A stretch of DNA of 64,000 nt from Streptomyces hygroscopicus. Lineage in GTDB: Bacteria; Actinomycetota; Actinomycetes; Streptomycetales; Streptomycetaceae. The position numbers and the translations under genes are program-made. The stretch's first letter is position 1. Each line of letters starts with the position of its first letter. The stretch covers positions 34,953-98,952 of the forward strand of contig NZ_LBMW01000031.1 in the NCBI RefSeq assembly GCF_026168105.1, in the 5' to 3' direction. Positions 1-9,020 of the stretch are shown piece after piece. The notes beneath the pieces are model-generated. The model made no database searches, was not told the origin of the DNA, and worked only from the letters and a program-made list of their open reading frames with translations.

Positions 1-165
1 GGAGAGAAAGCCAAGGCAAAGGCCGAACAGGTTGTAGGAAAAACTGTGCGAAAGGTGGCCCACGCGGTACACAAAGATACCCTCGCAGCAAAGGGTGCCG
101 CCCTCGAAGCGCGGGGCAAGATGCGGGGCGCGAATGAGAGGACCAAGGACTCCTTCAAGCGCTGA
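1..165 (+). CDS. CsbD-like stress protein, C-terminal part
   Basis: The window opens inside this gene; 54 codons run to a TGA at 163-165. The peptide is very basic, rich in Lys, Ala and Gly, and shows the 'EKAKAKAEQVVGKT' pattern of the CsbD-like family, small abundant general-stress proteins of unknown biochemical role in Gram-positive bacteria. Streptomyces versions are often about 60 residues, so probably only a few N-terminal codons are missing. The rest of the peptide is amphipathic helix-like, without membrane segment or signal. No partner gene follows closely: about 280 bases without a convincing ORF come next. The family call rests on composition and the GKT/GK motif only. Confidence 0.7.
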   Translation, partial: GEKAKAKAEQVVGKTVRKVAHAVHKDTLAAKGAALEARGKMRGANERTKDSFKR

Positions 166-394
166 CAATGCTGACAATGTCGTGACATCGAGACACCGTG
201 GGCGCGTGGCGCTGAACCGCTTGGAGGGCGGTGGCCTCGTGCCAGGGAGCGCAACAGGAGTTGTCCGCGTCCTCGTGCGGTGGGCGCTCGGCACACCTCC
301 GACACAGTGTGTGCCGCCGGCGCCCTCTGACGAACTCCGCCGCAGGTCAGAGAGCCATGCAGGGTGATCGGCGCAATCACTCCGGAGCAATGTG

Positions 395-420
395 CGCAGG
401 TTCGAATCCTGTCGGGGCGC
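395..420 (+). other. tRNA 3'-half-like sequence (T-arm plus acceptor strand)
   Basis: Positions 396-412 form a textbook T-arm: stem GCAGG, loop TTCGAAT, stem CCTGT. They are followed by a G-rich acceptor-like strand at 413-420. A near-complementary strand lies at 320-326, but the bases between (327-395) do not fold into D and anticodon arms; instead they make unrelated hairpins (325-331 with 346-352, and 364-368 with 376-380). I therefore do not call a tRNA. It may be a degenerate tRNA, or the duplicated tRNA 3' end left at an integration site. Confidence 0.35.
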
Positions 421-446
421 TGCGTCCGAACAGGCGATAAGCGTCG

Positions 447-482
447 AACGGCCCCCTCGGAGTGATCTCCGAGGGGGCCGTT
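447..482. terminator. Strong hairpin terminator
   Basis: A perfect 16-bp stem (447-462 with 467-482) closes a TGAT tetraloop, extremely GC-rich, with A residues on the left flank and T residues on the right. It can act in either direction: downstream of the region after the CsbD-like gene on the plus strand, or about 260 bases beyond the rpoA stop on the minus strand. Confidence 0.8.
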
Positions 483-743
483 CGTGCCCCGGGGTACCAA
501 CGGGGGACAGCGCTCTGGCGGCGTTCTCGGCCGCACCCGGGGGCACAGAAGGCAGGACAGGGTAGGGATGGCGGCCGCCTTCGCCATCTTGATCAGGCTC
601 GGAGGGCTTGGGTGTCTGCATCTGCGCCGGTGGGCCCTCGGGGAGCCGTGTGCGGCCGGCCGGTGCTCATTGCCGGCTGGCTCCTCTGCCTTCCCGGCTC
701 CCCGCGCGTGCCTTCCCGGCTCCCCCGCGACCCGGCGCGGCGT
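483..743. other. Gene-free stretch downstream of rpoA
   Basis: About 260 bases between the terminator and the rpoA stop. In actinobacterial ribosomal operons rplQ would begin here on the minus strand, but no rplQ-like reading frame is present on either strand. A short direct repeat of the type TGCCTTCCCGGCTCCCC occurs twice around 690-725. Nothing else was recognised. Confidence 0.5.
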
Positions 744-1760
744 TCAGTACTGCTCGGTCTCCATGAAACCCGTGTTCGCGTTGTCGTCCGCGTCGAAGGC
801 GGCGGCGGTCGGGTCGAATCCGGGCGGGCTGTCCTTGAGGGCCAGGCCCAGGCCGGCCAGCTTCGCCTTGACCTCGTCGATGGACTTCGCACCGAAGTTG
901 CGGATGTCCAGCAGGTCGGCCTCCGAGCGCGCCAGGAGCTCACCCACCAAGTGGACGCCCTCACGCTTGAGGCAGTTGTAGGAGCGGACCGTGAGCTCCA
1001 GCTCTTCGATGGGCAGCGCCAGGTCGGCGGCGAGGGCGGCGTCCGTCGGGGACGGACCCATGTCGATGCCCTCGGCTTCGATGTTCAGCTCGCGGGCGAG
1101 ACCGAACAGCTCGACCAGGGTCTTGCCGGCCGACGCCATGGCGTCACGCGGCCGCATGGCCTGCTTGGTCTCGACGTCGACGATCAGCTTGTCGAAGTCG
1201 GTGCGCTGCTCGACGCGGGTCGCCTCGACCTTGTACGTGACCTTCAGAACCGGCGAGTAGATCGAGTCGACCGGGATACGGCCGATCTCCTGGCCCACCT
1301 GCTTGTTCTGCACGGCGGAGACGTAACCGCGACCGCGCTCGACGGTCAGCTCCATCTCCAGCTTGCCCTTGCCGTTGAGCGTGGCGAGGACGAGGTCGGG
1401 GTTGTGCACCTCGGCACCGGCCGGCGGCGCGATGTCGGCGGCGGTGACCAGACCCGGGCCCTGCTTGCGCAGGTACATCACGACTGGCTCGTCGTGCTCC
1501 GAGGAGACGACCAGCTGCTTGATGTTGAGGATCAGGTCGGTGATGTCCTCCTTGACGCCCGGCACGGTGGTGAACTCGTGCAGGACGCCGTCGATGCGGA
1601 TGCTGGTGACAGCAGCGCCGGGGATCGACGACAAGAGGGTGCGGCGGAGGGAGTTGCCGAGGGTGTAGCCGAAGCCCGGCTCCAGCGGCTCGATCACGAA
1701 CCGGGAGCGGAACTCGTCGACGACCTCTTCGGTCAGTGACGGACGCTGAGCAATCAGCAC
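744..1760 (-). CDS. rpoA: DNA-directed RNA polymerase alpha subunit, stand-alone copy
   Basis: A 338-residue complete alpha subunit, the normal actinobacterial length. The N-terminal dimerisation and beta/beta'-binding domain (about 1-230) includes 'LEPGFGYTLGNSLRRTLL'. The C-terminal DNA-binding domain (about 255-315) includes 'VRSYNCLKREG' and 'NFGAKSIDEVK', so the Arg, Asn, Gly and Lys residues known to contact UP-elements and activators are kept. The GTG start at 1760 is chosen because it gives the canonical VLIAQRPSL N-terminus and has GGAGG nine bases upstream. Oddly, the usual neighbours (rpsM, rpsK, rpsD upstream, rplQ downstream) are all absent; the gene sits alone, divergent from a small gene, with its own 5' hairpin. 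This suggests either a second rpoA or a relocated one. It looks fully functional: no frameshift and normal codon use. Confidence 0.95.
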   Translation of the reverse strand: MLIAQRPSLTEEVVDEFRSRFVIEPLEPGFGYTLGNSLRRTLLSSIPGAAVTSIRIDGVLHEFTTVPGVKEDITDLILNIKQLVVSSEHDEPVVMYLRKQGPGLVTAADIAPPAGAEVHNPDLVLATLNGKGKLEMELTVERGRGYVSAVQNKQVGQEIGRIPVDSIYSPVLKVTYKVEATRVEQRTDFDKLIVDVETKQAMRPRDAMASAGKTLVELFGLARELNIEAEGIDMGPSPTDAALAADLALPIEELELTVRSYNCLKREGVHLVGELLARSEADLLDIRNFGAKSIDEVKAKLAGLGLALKDSPPGFDPTAAAFDADDNANTGFMETEQY

Positions 1761-1815
1761 GAGGTATTGCCTCCAATGTTCGGCGCCCGCTATGTGACGC
1801 CGTAGACACCACGAA

Positions 1816-1861
1816 GGGTACGTGCGGTTCGGCCTCCCGTGAGGCCGAACCGCCCGTACCC
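1816..1861. promoter_or_regulatory. Long inverted repeat in the rpoA / small-gene divergent region
   Basis: A perfect 12-bp stem (1825-1836 with 1841-1852) closes a CCGT loop. It is extended, across a 2x2 internal loop, by 7 more pairs (1816-1822 with 1855-1861). It lies 56 bases upstream of the rpoA start, so if transcription begins further upstream it is in the rpoA 5' leader and could act as an attenuator or protein-binding site. There is no U-run, so simple termination is less likely. Alternatively it is a DNA operator between the divergent genes. Confidence 0.5.
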
Positions 1862-1979
1862 CTCCCGTCTGTAGACCGGTCGGCAGGCTCGGCTCTTGCT
1901 GGAGTGGAGTCCAACGATCAGCTACTCCCGCTCCTGAGAGCCGGCCACCAGCGCAGTTCGGAGGCGCATACTGGGGGCG

Positions 1980-2201
1980 ATGACAAAGCCTGCTGCACCC
2001 AAGCGTCACTTGCCCACCAGCCCCTTCAGCGCCCCGGTCGCGCCGACTCCCAAGCACTTCGCCGTGGGCGATCAGGTCACACACGACACCTACGGCCTCG
2101 GCCGGGTGATCGGCATCGAGGACGGAATCGCGGCGCTCGTGGATTTCGGCTCGGCGCAAATGCGGATCTTGAGCCCGTACGCCAAGATGACCAAGCTGTA
2201 G
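1980..2201 (+). CDS. Small beta-barrel (tudor/CarD-like) conserved protein
   Basis: A 73-residue protein. The first 25 residues are Pro/Ala-rich and probably flexible; residues 27-70 ('FAVGDQVTHDTYGLGRVIGI' and following) have the hydrophobic-strand and glycine pattern of the small SH3/tudor-like barrels found at the C-terminus of UvrD/PcrA helicases and in CarD-type polymerase-binding proteins. The exact function is unknown. No good Shine-Dalgarno sits at proper distance; a -10-like CATACT at 1967-1972 ends seven bases before ATG, so a leaderless mRNA is likely. It is divergent from the solitary rpoA, and a polymerase- or DNA-associated role is possible but only inferred. Confidence 0.75.
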   Translation: MTKPAAPKRHLPTSPFSAPVAPTPKHFAVGDQVTHDTYGLGRVIGIEDGIAALVDFGSAQMRILSPYAKMTKL

Positions 2202-2223
2202 GACCGCTGTGCCCGGGTCACGG

Positions 2224-2320
2224 CACGCCAGGCTCCCTTCAGGTGCCTGTCACGAACACGCCAGGCCCCTTCAGGTGCCTGTGACGAACACGCCAGGCTC
2301 CTTCAGGTGCCTGTGACGAA
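2224..2320. repeat. Three tandem 32/33-bp repeats, each a hairpin
   Basis: Units 2224-2256, 2257-2288 and 2289-2320 are nearly identical (CACGCCAGGC...GTGACGAA). Each contains an imperfect inverted repeat CAGGC(A/T)CCT / AGG(A/T)GCCTG around a 2-4 base loop, so a transcript would carry three consecutive hairpins. They begin 23 bases after the small gene's stop, suggesting a terminator or RNA-processing block. Confidence 0.85.
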
Positions 2321-2756
2321 AGGCTGACGGCTTGGGGGAGACGATCAACTCCGATTCGTCCCCACGGCCCGGCAGGCACGGCTTGCTCCGGTCGACGCCC
2401 CTGCATCGTGGCTGAGGCCGGTGGGGGTGCAGCGAGGCATACGCGCGCCTGATCGGGCGGCGCACCCGCCGCCGTGGCTGACCGTCGTCGGCCGAGGAAC
2501 ATGCGGCGCGTATCGAAGGTGTCCGCCGTCGACCACCCGGCCGGTTCGTGGTGATCGGCTCTGGGCCGTCCCTGGGCCGTCCGACGCCCCCGAGGCCGAC
2601 CAAGGCGACCGACGGTGACAGTCGAGTCACAGCCGCCAGTAGCGAAGCCCCAGGTCAGAGCCCCCGGGCGATACGGGTTTCCGTCAGGGGCTGGCCGTCG
2701 GGCAAGATGGGGTGTATCTGCCCACTGCCAGATTTCAAGCTGCCGGACGGTTTCTC
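2321..2756. other. Intergenic region before ettA
   Basis: About 435 bases without a convincing gene. A piece at 2330-2345 (GGCTTGGGGGAG) resembles half of the palindromic element found elsewhere in this window. No leader peptide with a good ribosome-binding site was found. A GTG at 2712 is in frame with ettA but would add 15 residues not expected in the family. Confidence 0.4.
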
Positions 2757-4421
<1,665 letters not shown>

Positions 4422-4423
4422 TC

Positions 4424-4831
4424 TTGCGGCACATCTACCGCTGCCCGCTGCGCTGGGCGGACATGGATGCATACGGCCACGTCAACAACGTGGTGTTCCT
4501 CCGCTATCTGGAGGAGGCCCGTATCGACTTCTTGTTCCGCCCGGACAAGCAGTTCAAGCAGGGGTCCGTGGTGGCACGCCATGAGATCGACTACAAGAGG
4601 CAGCTGGTCCACCGGCATGCGCCGGTGGACATCGAGCTGTGGGTCACGGTGATCAAGGCGGCGTCCTTCACTCTCGCGTACGAGGTCAAGGACCCGGACC
4701 AGGTCTACGTCCGGGCATCCACGGTGATCGTGCCGTTCGACTTCGAGACGCAGCGGCCGCGGCGGATCACCGTGGAGGAGCGGGAGTTTCTGCAGGAGTA
4801 CAGGGACGAGGAGGAGGCCGTCGCCGCATGA
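4424..4831 (+). CDS. Hot-dog fold acyl-CoA thioesterase (4-hydroxybenzoyl-CoA thioesterase family)
   Basis: A 135-residue single hot-dog domain. The N-terminal motif 'RWADMDAYGHVNNVVFLRYLEEAR' type, here split across residues 9-32, carries the catalytic Asp (DMDAYGHVNN) of the YbgC/4HBT thioesterases, which hydrolyse short or medium acyl-CoA. The TTG at 4424 is chosen since it gives the usual start just before RHIYRCPLRW and lies immediately after the ettA stop. The stop overlaps the next ATG (ATGA at 4828), so ettA, this gene and the next are a translationally coupled trio. The physiological substrate is not evident. Confidence 0.88.
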   Translation: MRHIYRCPLRWADMDAYGHVNNVVFLRYLEEARIDFLFRPDKQFKQGSVVARHEIDYKRQLVHRHAPVDIELWVTVIKAASFTLAYEVKDPDQVYVRASTVIVPFDFETQRPRRITVEEREFLQEYRDEEEAVAA

Positions 4832-5514
4832 CGGTGCTTCATCTCGCCGACGACGGGGAGGCGGCGGACCTAGCCGCCTTCCTCTCCCGGCTGATCCACT
4901 ACGACCGCGGCGCGGCGGTGCGCCTGCAGGCGACCGGGACGACGCTGGCGGTGTTCGGGCGCCCGCCGTCGTTCGAGGTGCTCGCGGTCCGTGCGGTGCG
5001 GCTCGCCAAGCCGTACGAGGAGGGGCTGGACGTCCGGCTCGATATGACCGTGTCGGCCGGTGAACTCCTGGAGGGCGTCGAGGAGTCGGCGGCCACGGCC
5101 GCCCTTCCCGAGCCCGTCACCGGGCCGCCGTGGGCGGGGGTCCTCCCGCCGCGCGGCGGCTGGCGTGCCGAGCCGGGGCTGCCGGGACCCGAGGACCTGC
5201 GGGCCACCGTGGCCACGGCGGTGGCCGAATTCCGGTCGCGCACGCAGGAGCTGGCGCCCGAGCGGCGGACACGCGCCGAACTCGACAGGATCGGCAGGGA
5301 GATCTGGTCCCGCGCGGTGGGGGACACCGGGCTTCCCGTGCGAGCCGTCCACGCGGCGCAGTCGCTCGGCTTTCTGCATCCGGCCTCGAGTGCGCGGGGC
5401 GACGAGCCGCTAGGACTGTTCTCGTCGGGCACCTGGCTCAGGCTGCGCACGCCCTACGGCTCCATCGCCGTGCGCCGGGCGGGGCTCGGTGTCCTGGACG
5501 TCAGCGTCCGCTGA
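4828..5514 (+). CDS. Conserved actinobacterial hypothetical protein
   Basis: A 228-residue soluble protein not matched to a named family. The N-terminal half ('MTVLHLADDGEAADLAAFLS') looks like a small alpha/beta domain; residues about 115-165 form a charged helical stretch (RTRAELDRIGREIW); the C-terminal third is strand-rich with 'GLFSSGTWLRLRTPYGSIAV'. No signal peptide or membrane segment. It overlaps the thioesterase stop by ATGA, so it is the third gene of the ettA transcript. The recurring location next to ettA suggests a shared housekeeping role, which is inference. Confidence 0.8.
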   Translation: MTVLHLADDGEAADLAAFLSRLIHYDRGAAVRLQATGTTLAVFGRPPSFEVLAVRAVRLAKPYEEGLDVRLDMTVSAGELLEGVEESAATAALPEPVTGPPWAGVLPPRGGWRAEPGLPGPEDLRATVATAVAEFRSRTQELAPERRTRAELDRIGREIWSRAVGDTGLPVRAVHAAQSLGFLHPASSARGDEPLGLFSSGTWLRLRTPYGSIAVRRAGLGVLDVSVR

Positions 5515-5655
5515 CGGTCCGCTGGGGCATACGGCTCGTCCGCGGGGCTCGCGTGCGCCGCCGGTCACTCCGGCGCCCCCGGGCACCCACTCCGGCGCCA
5601 GCCTCCGCACTCACACAGGTGCCGCCCTCATCCACTCCGCCGGTCTCTTCCGCAC

Positions 5656-6069
5656 TCACTCCGGCGTGTTCACCATCGACTGGGCCGCGTACGTCAGGTA
5701 GTTCCACAGCGTTGTCTCGTGTTCCTCGGAGAGGCCGAGTTCGTTCACGGCGTCGCGCATATGCCTCAGCCAGGCGTCGTGGGCCTCACGGTTCACCGTG
5801 AACGGGGCGTGACGCATGCGAAGGCGGGGGTGGCCGCGGTTCTGGCTGTAGGTCGTCGGGCCGCCCCAGTACTGGATCAGGAACAGGGTCAGACGCTCCT
5901 CAGCCGGGCCCAGGTCCTCCTCGGGGTACATGGGCCGCAGGATCGGGTCCTCGGCGACCCCCTCGTAGAAACGGTGCACGAGGCGGCGGAAGGTCTCCTC
6001 ACCGCCGACCTGCTCGTAGAAGGTCTGCTCCTGAAGCGTGCCGCGCCGAATCTCTTTCACGTGCTCCAT
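5656..6069 (-). CDS. glbO: Group II truncated haemoglobin (trHbO)
   Basis: A 137-residue 2-over-2 globin. It starts with the group II signature 'FYEQVGGEETFRRLVHRFY' (Phe and Tyr around B9/B10), contains 'MYPEEDLGPAEERL' and 'FLIQYWGGPTTYS', then the proximal region 'HPRLRMRHAPF' (His F8) and a Trp at the G8 position ('HDAWLRHM') typical of group II. Such proteins bind O2 and NO and protect against nitrosative or oxidative stress. ATG at 6069 is used; a GTG three codons later has GGAG only three bases away. Convergent with the preceding gene cluster and divergent from the methyltransferase. Confidence 0.93.
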   Translation of the reverse strand: MEHVKEIRRGTLQEQTFYEQVGGEETFRRLVHRFYEGVAEDPILRPMYPEEDLGPAEERLTLFLIQYWGGPTTYSQNRGHPRLRMRHAPFTVNREAHDAWLRHMRDAVNELGLSEEHETTLWNYLTYAAQSMVNTPE

Positions 6070-6176
6070 GGTCTCAGACGCGACGACCGAGGTCCCAAGG
6101 CTTAGGTCCGGTGATCACACCGGCTCCGGCGCACGGCATGCTCGCCCCGGGGCCGCTCCCGCAGCACAGTGGAGAT

Positions 6177-7157
6177 ATGGCCGCGCATGCCCTCGATCAC
6201 GATCTCGAGAACCTCGCCCTGTCGGCGCGGGCGGATCTCCTGCGGGAGATCGACGCGAGCGGAGCCTTTGACCGCGATCCCGTCTGGCGGGAGGCGTTCC
6301 GGGCCGTGCCGCGCCATCTCTTCGTGCCGTCCTACTACATCGGCGTCGTCGGCGGCTACGAGCGCAGATGGGGCGGAGACCCCGACCCGCGGCGCAGGGA
6401 GCAGTGGCTGCGCGGTGCGTACGAGGACGCCCCGCTGGCCACCCAGGTGCGCGACGGCAAGCTGCTCTCCTCCAGCAGCCAGCCCTCCCTGATGGCGCAG
6501 ATGCTGGCCGAGCTGGAGGTCGAGGACGGCAACGCGGTCCTGGAGATCGGCGCCGGCACCGGTTACAACGCGGCCCTGCTCGCCCACCGACTCGGCGACG
6601 ACCTGGTCACCACCATCGACCTCGACCCGGAGATCACCGAGGCCGCACGGCAGCATCTGGCGGCGGCGGGACACCACCCGGCGGTGGTCACGGGCGACGG
6701 CGCGCGCGGTGCACCGGAGCGCGCCCCTTTCGACCGGATCATCGCGACCTGCACGCTGAGCTCGGTTCCGGGCGCCTGGCTGGCGCAATGCCGTCCGGGC
6801 GCGCGCATCCTCGCGCCGTTCGCGACGGGGCTGCTCGCCCTGTGGGTGCGGGACGCCGGGCACGCCGAGGGGCGCTTCCTGCGCACGCCCGCCTATTTCG
6901 TGCCTCTGCGCGGCGGCGCCCGGACCGAGCCGGAGCCACAGGACCTGAGCGGCCTGCCGTACCGGGCGCGCACCCACGAGCTGTTCCGGTTCCTGCTGGC
7001 CCTGACACAGCGCAGCCTCGACCCTTACGAGGCCCATCTGCTGTGGGAGCGCGAGCAGCAGCCGACGCGCGACCGGTTCGGGATCACGGTCAGCGGCGAC
7101 CGTTCCTGGGCCTGGCTGGACGACCCGAAGGGCCCGTACGCCTGGCCGCTACCGTGA
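6177..7157 (+). CDS. PCMT-family SAM-dependent methyltransferase
   Basis: A 326-residue protein of the protein-L-isoaspartate O-methyltransferase family. The PCMT-type N-terminus ('FRAVPRHLFVP', residues about 41-51) is followed by 'SSSSQPSLMAQML' and the SAM-binding motif I 'VLEIGAGTGYNAALL' (about 120-134). Acidic 'TIDLDPEI' follows, then a variable C-terminal half longer than in the 210-residue isoaspartate enzymes. Such long actinobacterial homologues also occur as RiPP or protein-repair enzymes, so the substrate is open. ATG 6177 is chosen because homology-like sequence begins there; GGAG is only two bases away and CACAGT at 6166-6171 suggests a leaderless start. GTG 6111 is an alternative. 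An 8-bp minisatellite begins at its stop. Confidence 0.82.
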   Translation: MAAHALDHDLENLALSARADLLREIDASGAFDRDPVWREAFRAVPRHLFVPSYYIGVVGGYERRWGGDPDPRRREQWLRGAYEDAPLATQVRDGKLLSSSSQPSLMAQMLAELEVEDGNAVLEIGAGTGYNAALLAHRLGDDLVTTIDLDPEITEAARQHLAAAGHHPAVVTGDGARGAPERAPFDRIIATCTLSSVPGAWLAQCRPGARILAPFATGLLALWVRDAGHAEGRFLRTPAYFVPLRGGARTEPEPQDLSGLPYRARTHELFRFLLALTQRSLDPYEAHLLWEREQQPTRDRFGITVSGDRSWAWLDDPKGPYAWPLP

Positions 7158-7271
7158 CCGCCGGACCGCCGGACCGCCGGACCGCCGGAACGCCGGAACG
7201 CCGGAACGCCGGAACGCCGGACCGGAACGCCAGACGGCCGGACCGCCGGACGGCCGGACCGCCGGAACGGG
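7157..7271. repeat. 8-bp GC-rich minisatellite
   Basis: Immediately after the methyltransferase stop the sequence consists of more than ten tandem copies of GACCGCCG / GAACGCCG, degenerating towards 7271. The first four units are the C variant, the next four the A variant, a pattern expected from slippage or unequal exchange. It separates convergent genes. Confidence 0.9.
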
Positions 7272-7362
7272 TGGGCACTGCCGCGTACGCGCACCGGGGC
7301 CCATGGGGCCGTGAGCCCATGAACCCATGAGCAGTCCCGCACGTGTACGCGGACCGTGGTGC

Positions 7363-8919
7363 TCAGCCCCGGCGGACGGTGATCGTCGTCCAGGCGCCCA
7401 CGTGCACCCGGTCCCCGTCCTGCAGGGGCACGGGCACGAAGGGCTGGATGGGCTCCTCACCGCCGTTGACCGTGGTGCCGTTCGTCGAATTCTGGTCGAC
7501 GACCGCCCAGGAGCCGTCCTGCTGCTGGACCAGGACCGCGTGCTGGTGCGAGACGCCCGGGTCCTCCGGCGGCACCGACAGGTCGATGTCGGGGGTGTCG
7601 CCGGTGGAGTGGCGGCGGCGGCCGATGGTGACCTGGTTGCCGTTGAGCGTGCGCTGCTGCTCCGGGGAGTACGCCGGCAGGTTCAGGCCCGCGGCCTCGG
7701 GGCCGGAGCGCTGCATCATCGCCATGAAGTACTCGCGGTCCGGACCGATGGTCGCGGTCCAGGTCACCGGCTGCTGCTCGTAGGGGTGGGGCGGTGCCTG
7801 GGTGGGACCGGGCGGCGGGTAGCCGTAGCCGCCGCCCTGACCGCCACCGGGGCCGCCGACGGCACCCGGGCCTCCCGGACCTGTGGGCGCACCGGACGAC
7901 GGCGGCGGGATCACCCAGTCGTCGCCGAAGGACGGACCGCTGGACTGCGGCGCGGAGGGCGGCGGGAAGCCCTGCGCCGGGGGCGGAGGAGGCGGTCCGG
8001 GCCGCTGGAAGGCGGCGGGCGGAGCGCCCTGCTGGTAGGACGGGGCACCCTGAGCGCCGGTCCCCGGGCCGCCGGACGCACCGGGACCGCCGGGGCCCCC
8101 GGACGCACCTGGGCCGCCGGGCGTCGGCCCGGGCGGCGGCGGAACCGGACGCGACGGGTCTGCGCCGAAGCCCGAAGGACGCGACGGGTCCGCGCCGAAG
8201 CCCGAAGGACGCGACGGGTCCGCGCCGAAACCCGAAGGACGCGACGGGTCCGCGCCGAAGCCCGAAGGACGCGACGGGTCCCCGCCGGAGCCGGACGTCC
8301 GCGACGGATCCGCGCCGAACGCGGACGACGGCGAGGAGTCGGCCCCGAATGCGGACGGACGTGAGGAGTCGGCCCCGAACCCCGACGACCGTGAAGGCTC
8401 GTCCCCGAAGCCGGACGGGCGCGACGGGTCCTGGCCGAAGCCCGTGGGGCCGGACGGCTCGCTGCCGAACGGCGGGCCCGGCGGGATCGGTTCGGCGGGC
8501 CGGTTCACCCGCGACGGCCGGGAGCTCTGGTAGTCGTACGAGTCGGGTCCCGGCATCGTCTGGCCGCCCTGCTGGAAGCGCAGTGCCGGGTTGGGGGCCG
8601 ACGGGGGCGGTGCGGCAGGGGTGTAGGAGGTCGCCGTGTTGGTCAGGAAGTTCCACCGGCACTCCTCGCAGAACGGGGCGCCGCCCTCGCGGGGCGTGCG
8701 GCACTGCGGGCAGAGTTCCGGCTCGGGGTCCGGCACGGCGGACGGCGGGCGTCCCCCGGCGACCGGAGGCGGCGGGGGCGGACCCGGCGGCGGATAGCCG
8801 TAACCGGCGGTCGGCGGTGGCGGTGGAGGCGGCGGGGGCACGGCACCGGCCATACGGTGACCGCAGACCTCGCACCAGTCGTCGGAACCCGACTGGTGTC
8901 CGTTCGGGCAGGTCGGCAT
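7363..8919 (-). CDS. FHA-domain protein with double zinc ribbon and Pro-rich repeat linker
   Basis: A 518-residue protein. The N-terminus has two Cys4 zinc-ribbon motifs: 'CPNGHQSGSDDWCEVCG' (4-20) and CPQCRTPREGGAPFCEEC (about 75-92). A long Pro/Gly-rich low-complexity linker follows (about 100-375), including roughly ten copies of a ten-residue repeat GFGADPSRPS. The C-terminal FHA domain (about 415-515) has 'VTIGRRRHSTGDTPDIDL' with the phosphothreonine-binding Arg, 'VSHQHAVL' and NSTNGT. FHA domains bind phosphothreonine. ATG 8919 has GGGGGAA eight bases upstream. It is the last gene of the kinase/phosphatase island and a likely phospho-target or adaptor of PknG, analogous to GarA/OdhI but without an evident ETTS motif at its N-terminus. 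Confidence 0.9.
   Translation of the reverse strand: MPTCPNGHQSGSDDWCEVCGHRMAGAVPPPPPPPPPTAGYGYPPPGPPPPPPVAGGRPPSAVPDPEPELCPQCRTPREGGAPFCEECRWNFLTNTATSYTPAAPPPSAPNPALRFQQGGQTMPGPDSYDYQSSRPSRVNRPAEPIPPGPPFGSEPSGPTGFGQDPSRPSGFGDEPSRSSGFGADSSRPSAFGADSSPSSAFGADPSRTSGSGGDPSRPSGFGADPSRPSGFGADPSRPSGFGADPSRPSGFGADPSRPVPPPPGPTPGGPGASGGPGGPGASGGPGTGAQGAPSYQQGAPPAAFQRPGPPPPPPAQGFPPPSAPQSSGPSFGDDWVIPPPSSGAPTGPGGPGAVGGPGGGQGGGYGYPPPGPTQAPPHPYEQQPVTWTATIGPDREYFMAMMQRSGPEAAGLNLPAYSPEQQRTLNGNQVTIGRRRHSTGDTPDIDLSVPPEDPGVSHQHAVLVQQQDGSWAVVDQNSTNGTTVNGGEEPIQPFVPVPLQDGDRVHVGAWTTITVRRG
8147..8446 (-). repeat. 30-bp in-frame tandem repeat inside the FHA gene
   Basis: The units at 8147-8176, 8177-8206, 8207-8236 and 8237-8266 are almost identical; further units to about 8446 are progressively degenerate. 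Each encodes the decapeptide GFGADPSRPS or a variant (SAFGADSSRP). The multiple-of-three length keeps the frame, so linker length can vary between strains. Confidence 0.85.
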
Positions 8920-9020
8920 GTCGGCGCTTCCCCCTCTCCTTCCTCCGGTCGCTGACCGGAGCGGTTCTCCAACCCCTGGGGGCCGGGCTCGATGCTTCGG
9001 GCTTTCCTGGTTGTCCCAGG

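Noticed and set aside
320..420. Possible tRNA (or tRNA-Sec) gene
   Set aside because: T-arm and acceptor match, but there is no D-arm, no anticodon arm with U33 and a purine-37 context, and the 100-nt length fits no standard tRNA; kept only as a tRNA-like fragment.
2224..2320. CRISPR-like array
   Set aside because: Units are directly adjacent with no unique spacers and no cas genes nearby; a simple tandem repeat.
2712..2756. GTG start for ettA 15 codons upstream
   Set aside because: It would add residues absent from the family, whose conserved N-terminus begins at the TTG used here.
7148..7342. Minus-strand ORFs rich in Arg/Arg-Ser-Gly repeats
   Set aside because: They are translations of the 8-bp minisatellite, lack ribosome-binding sites and overlap the end of the methyltransferase.
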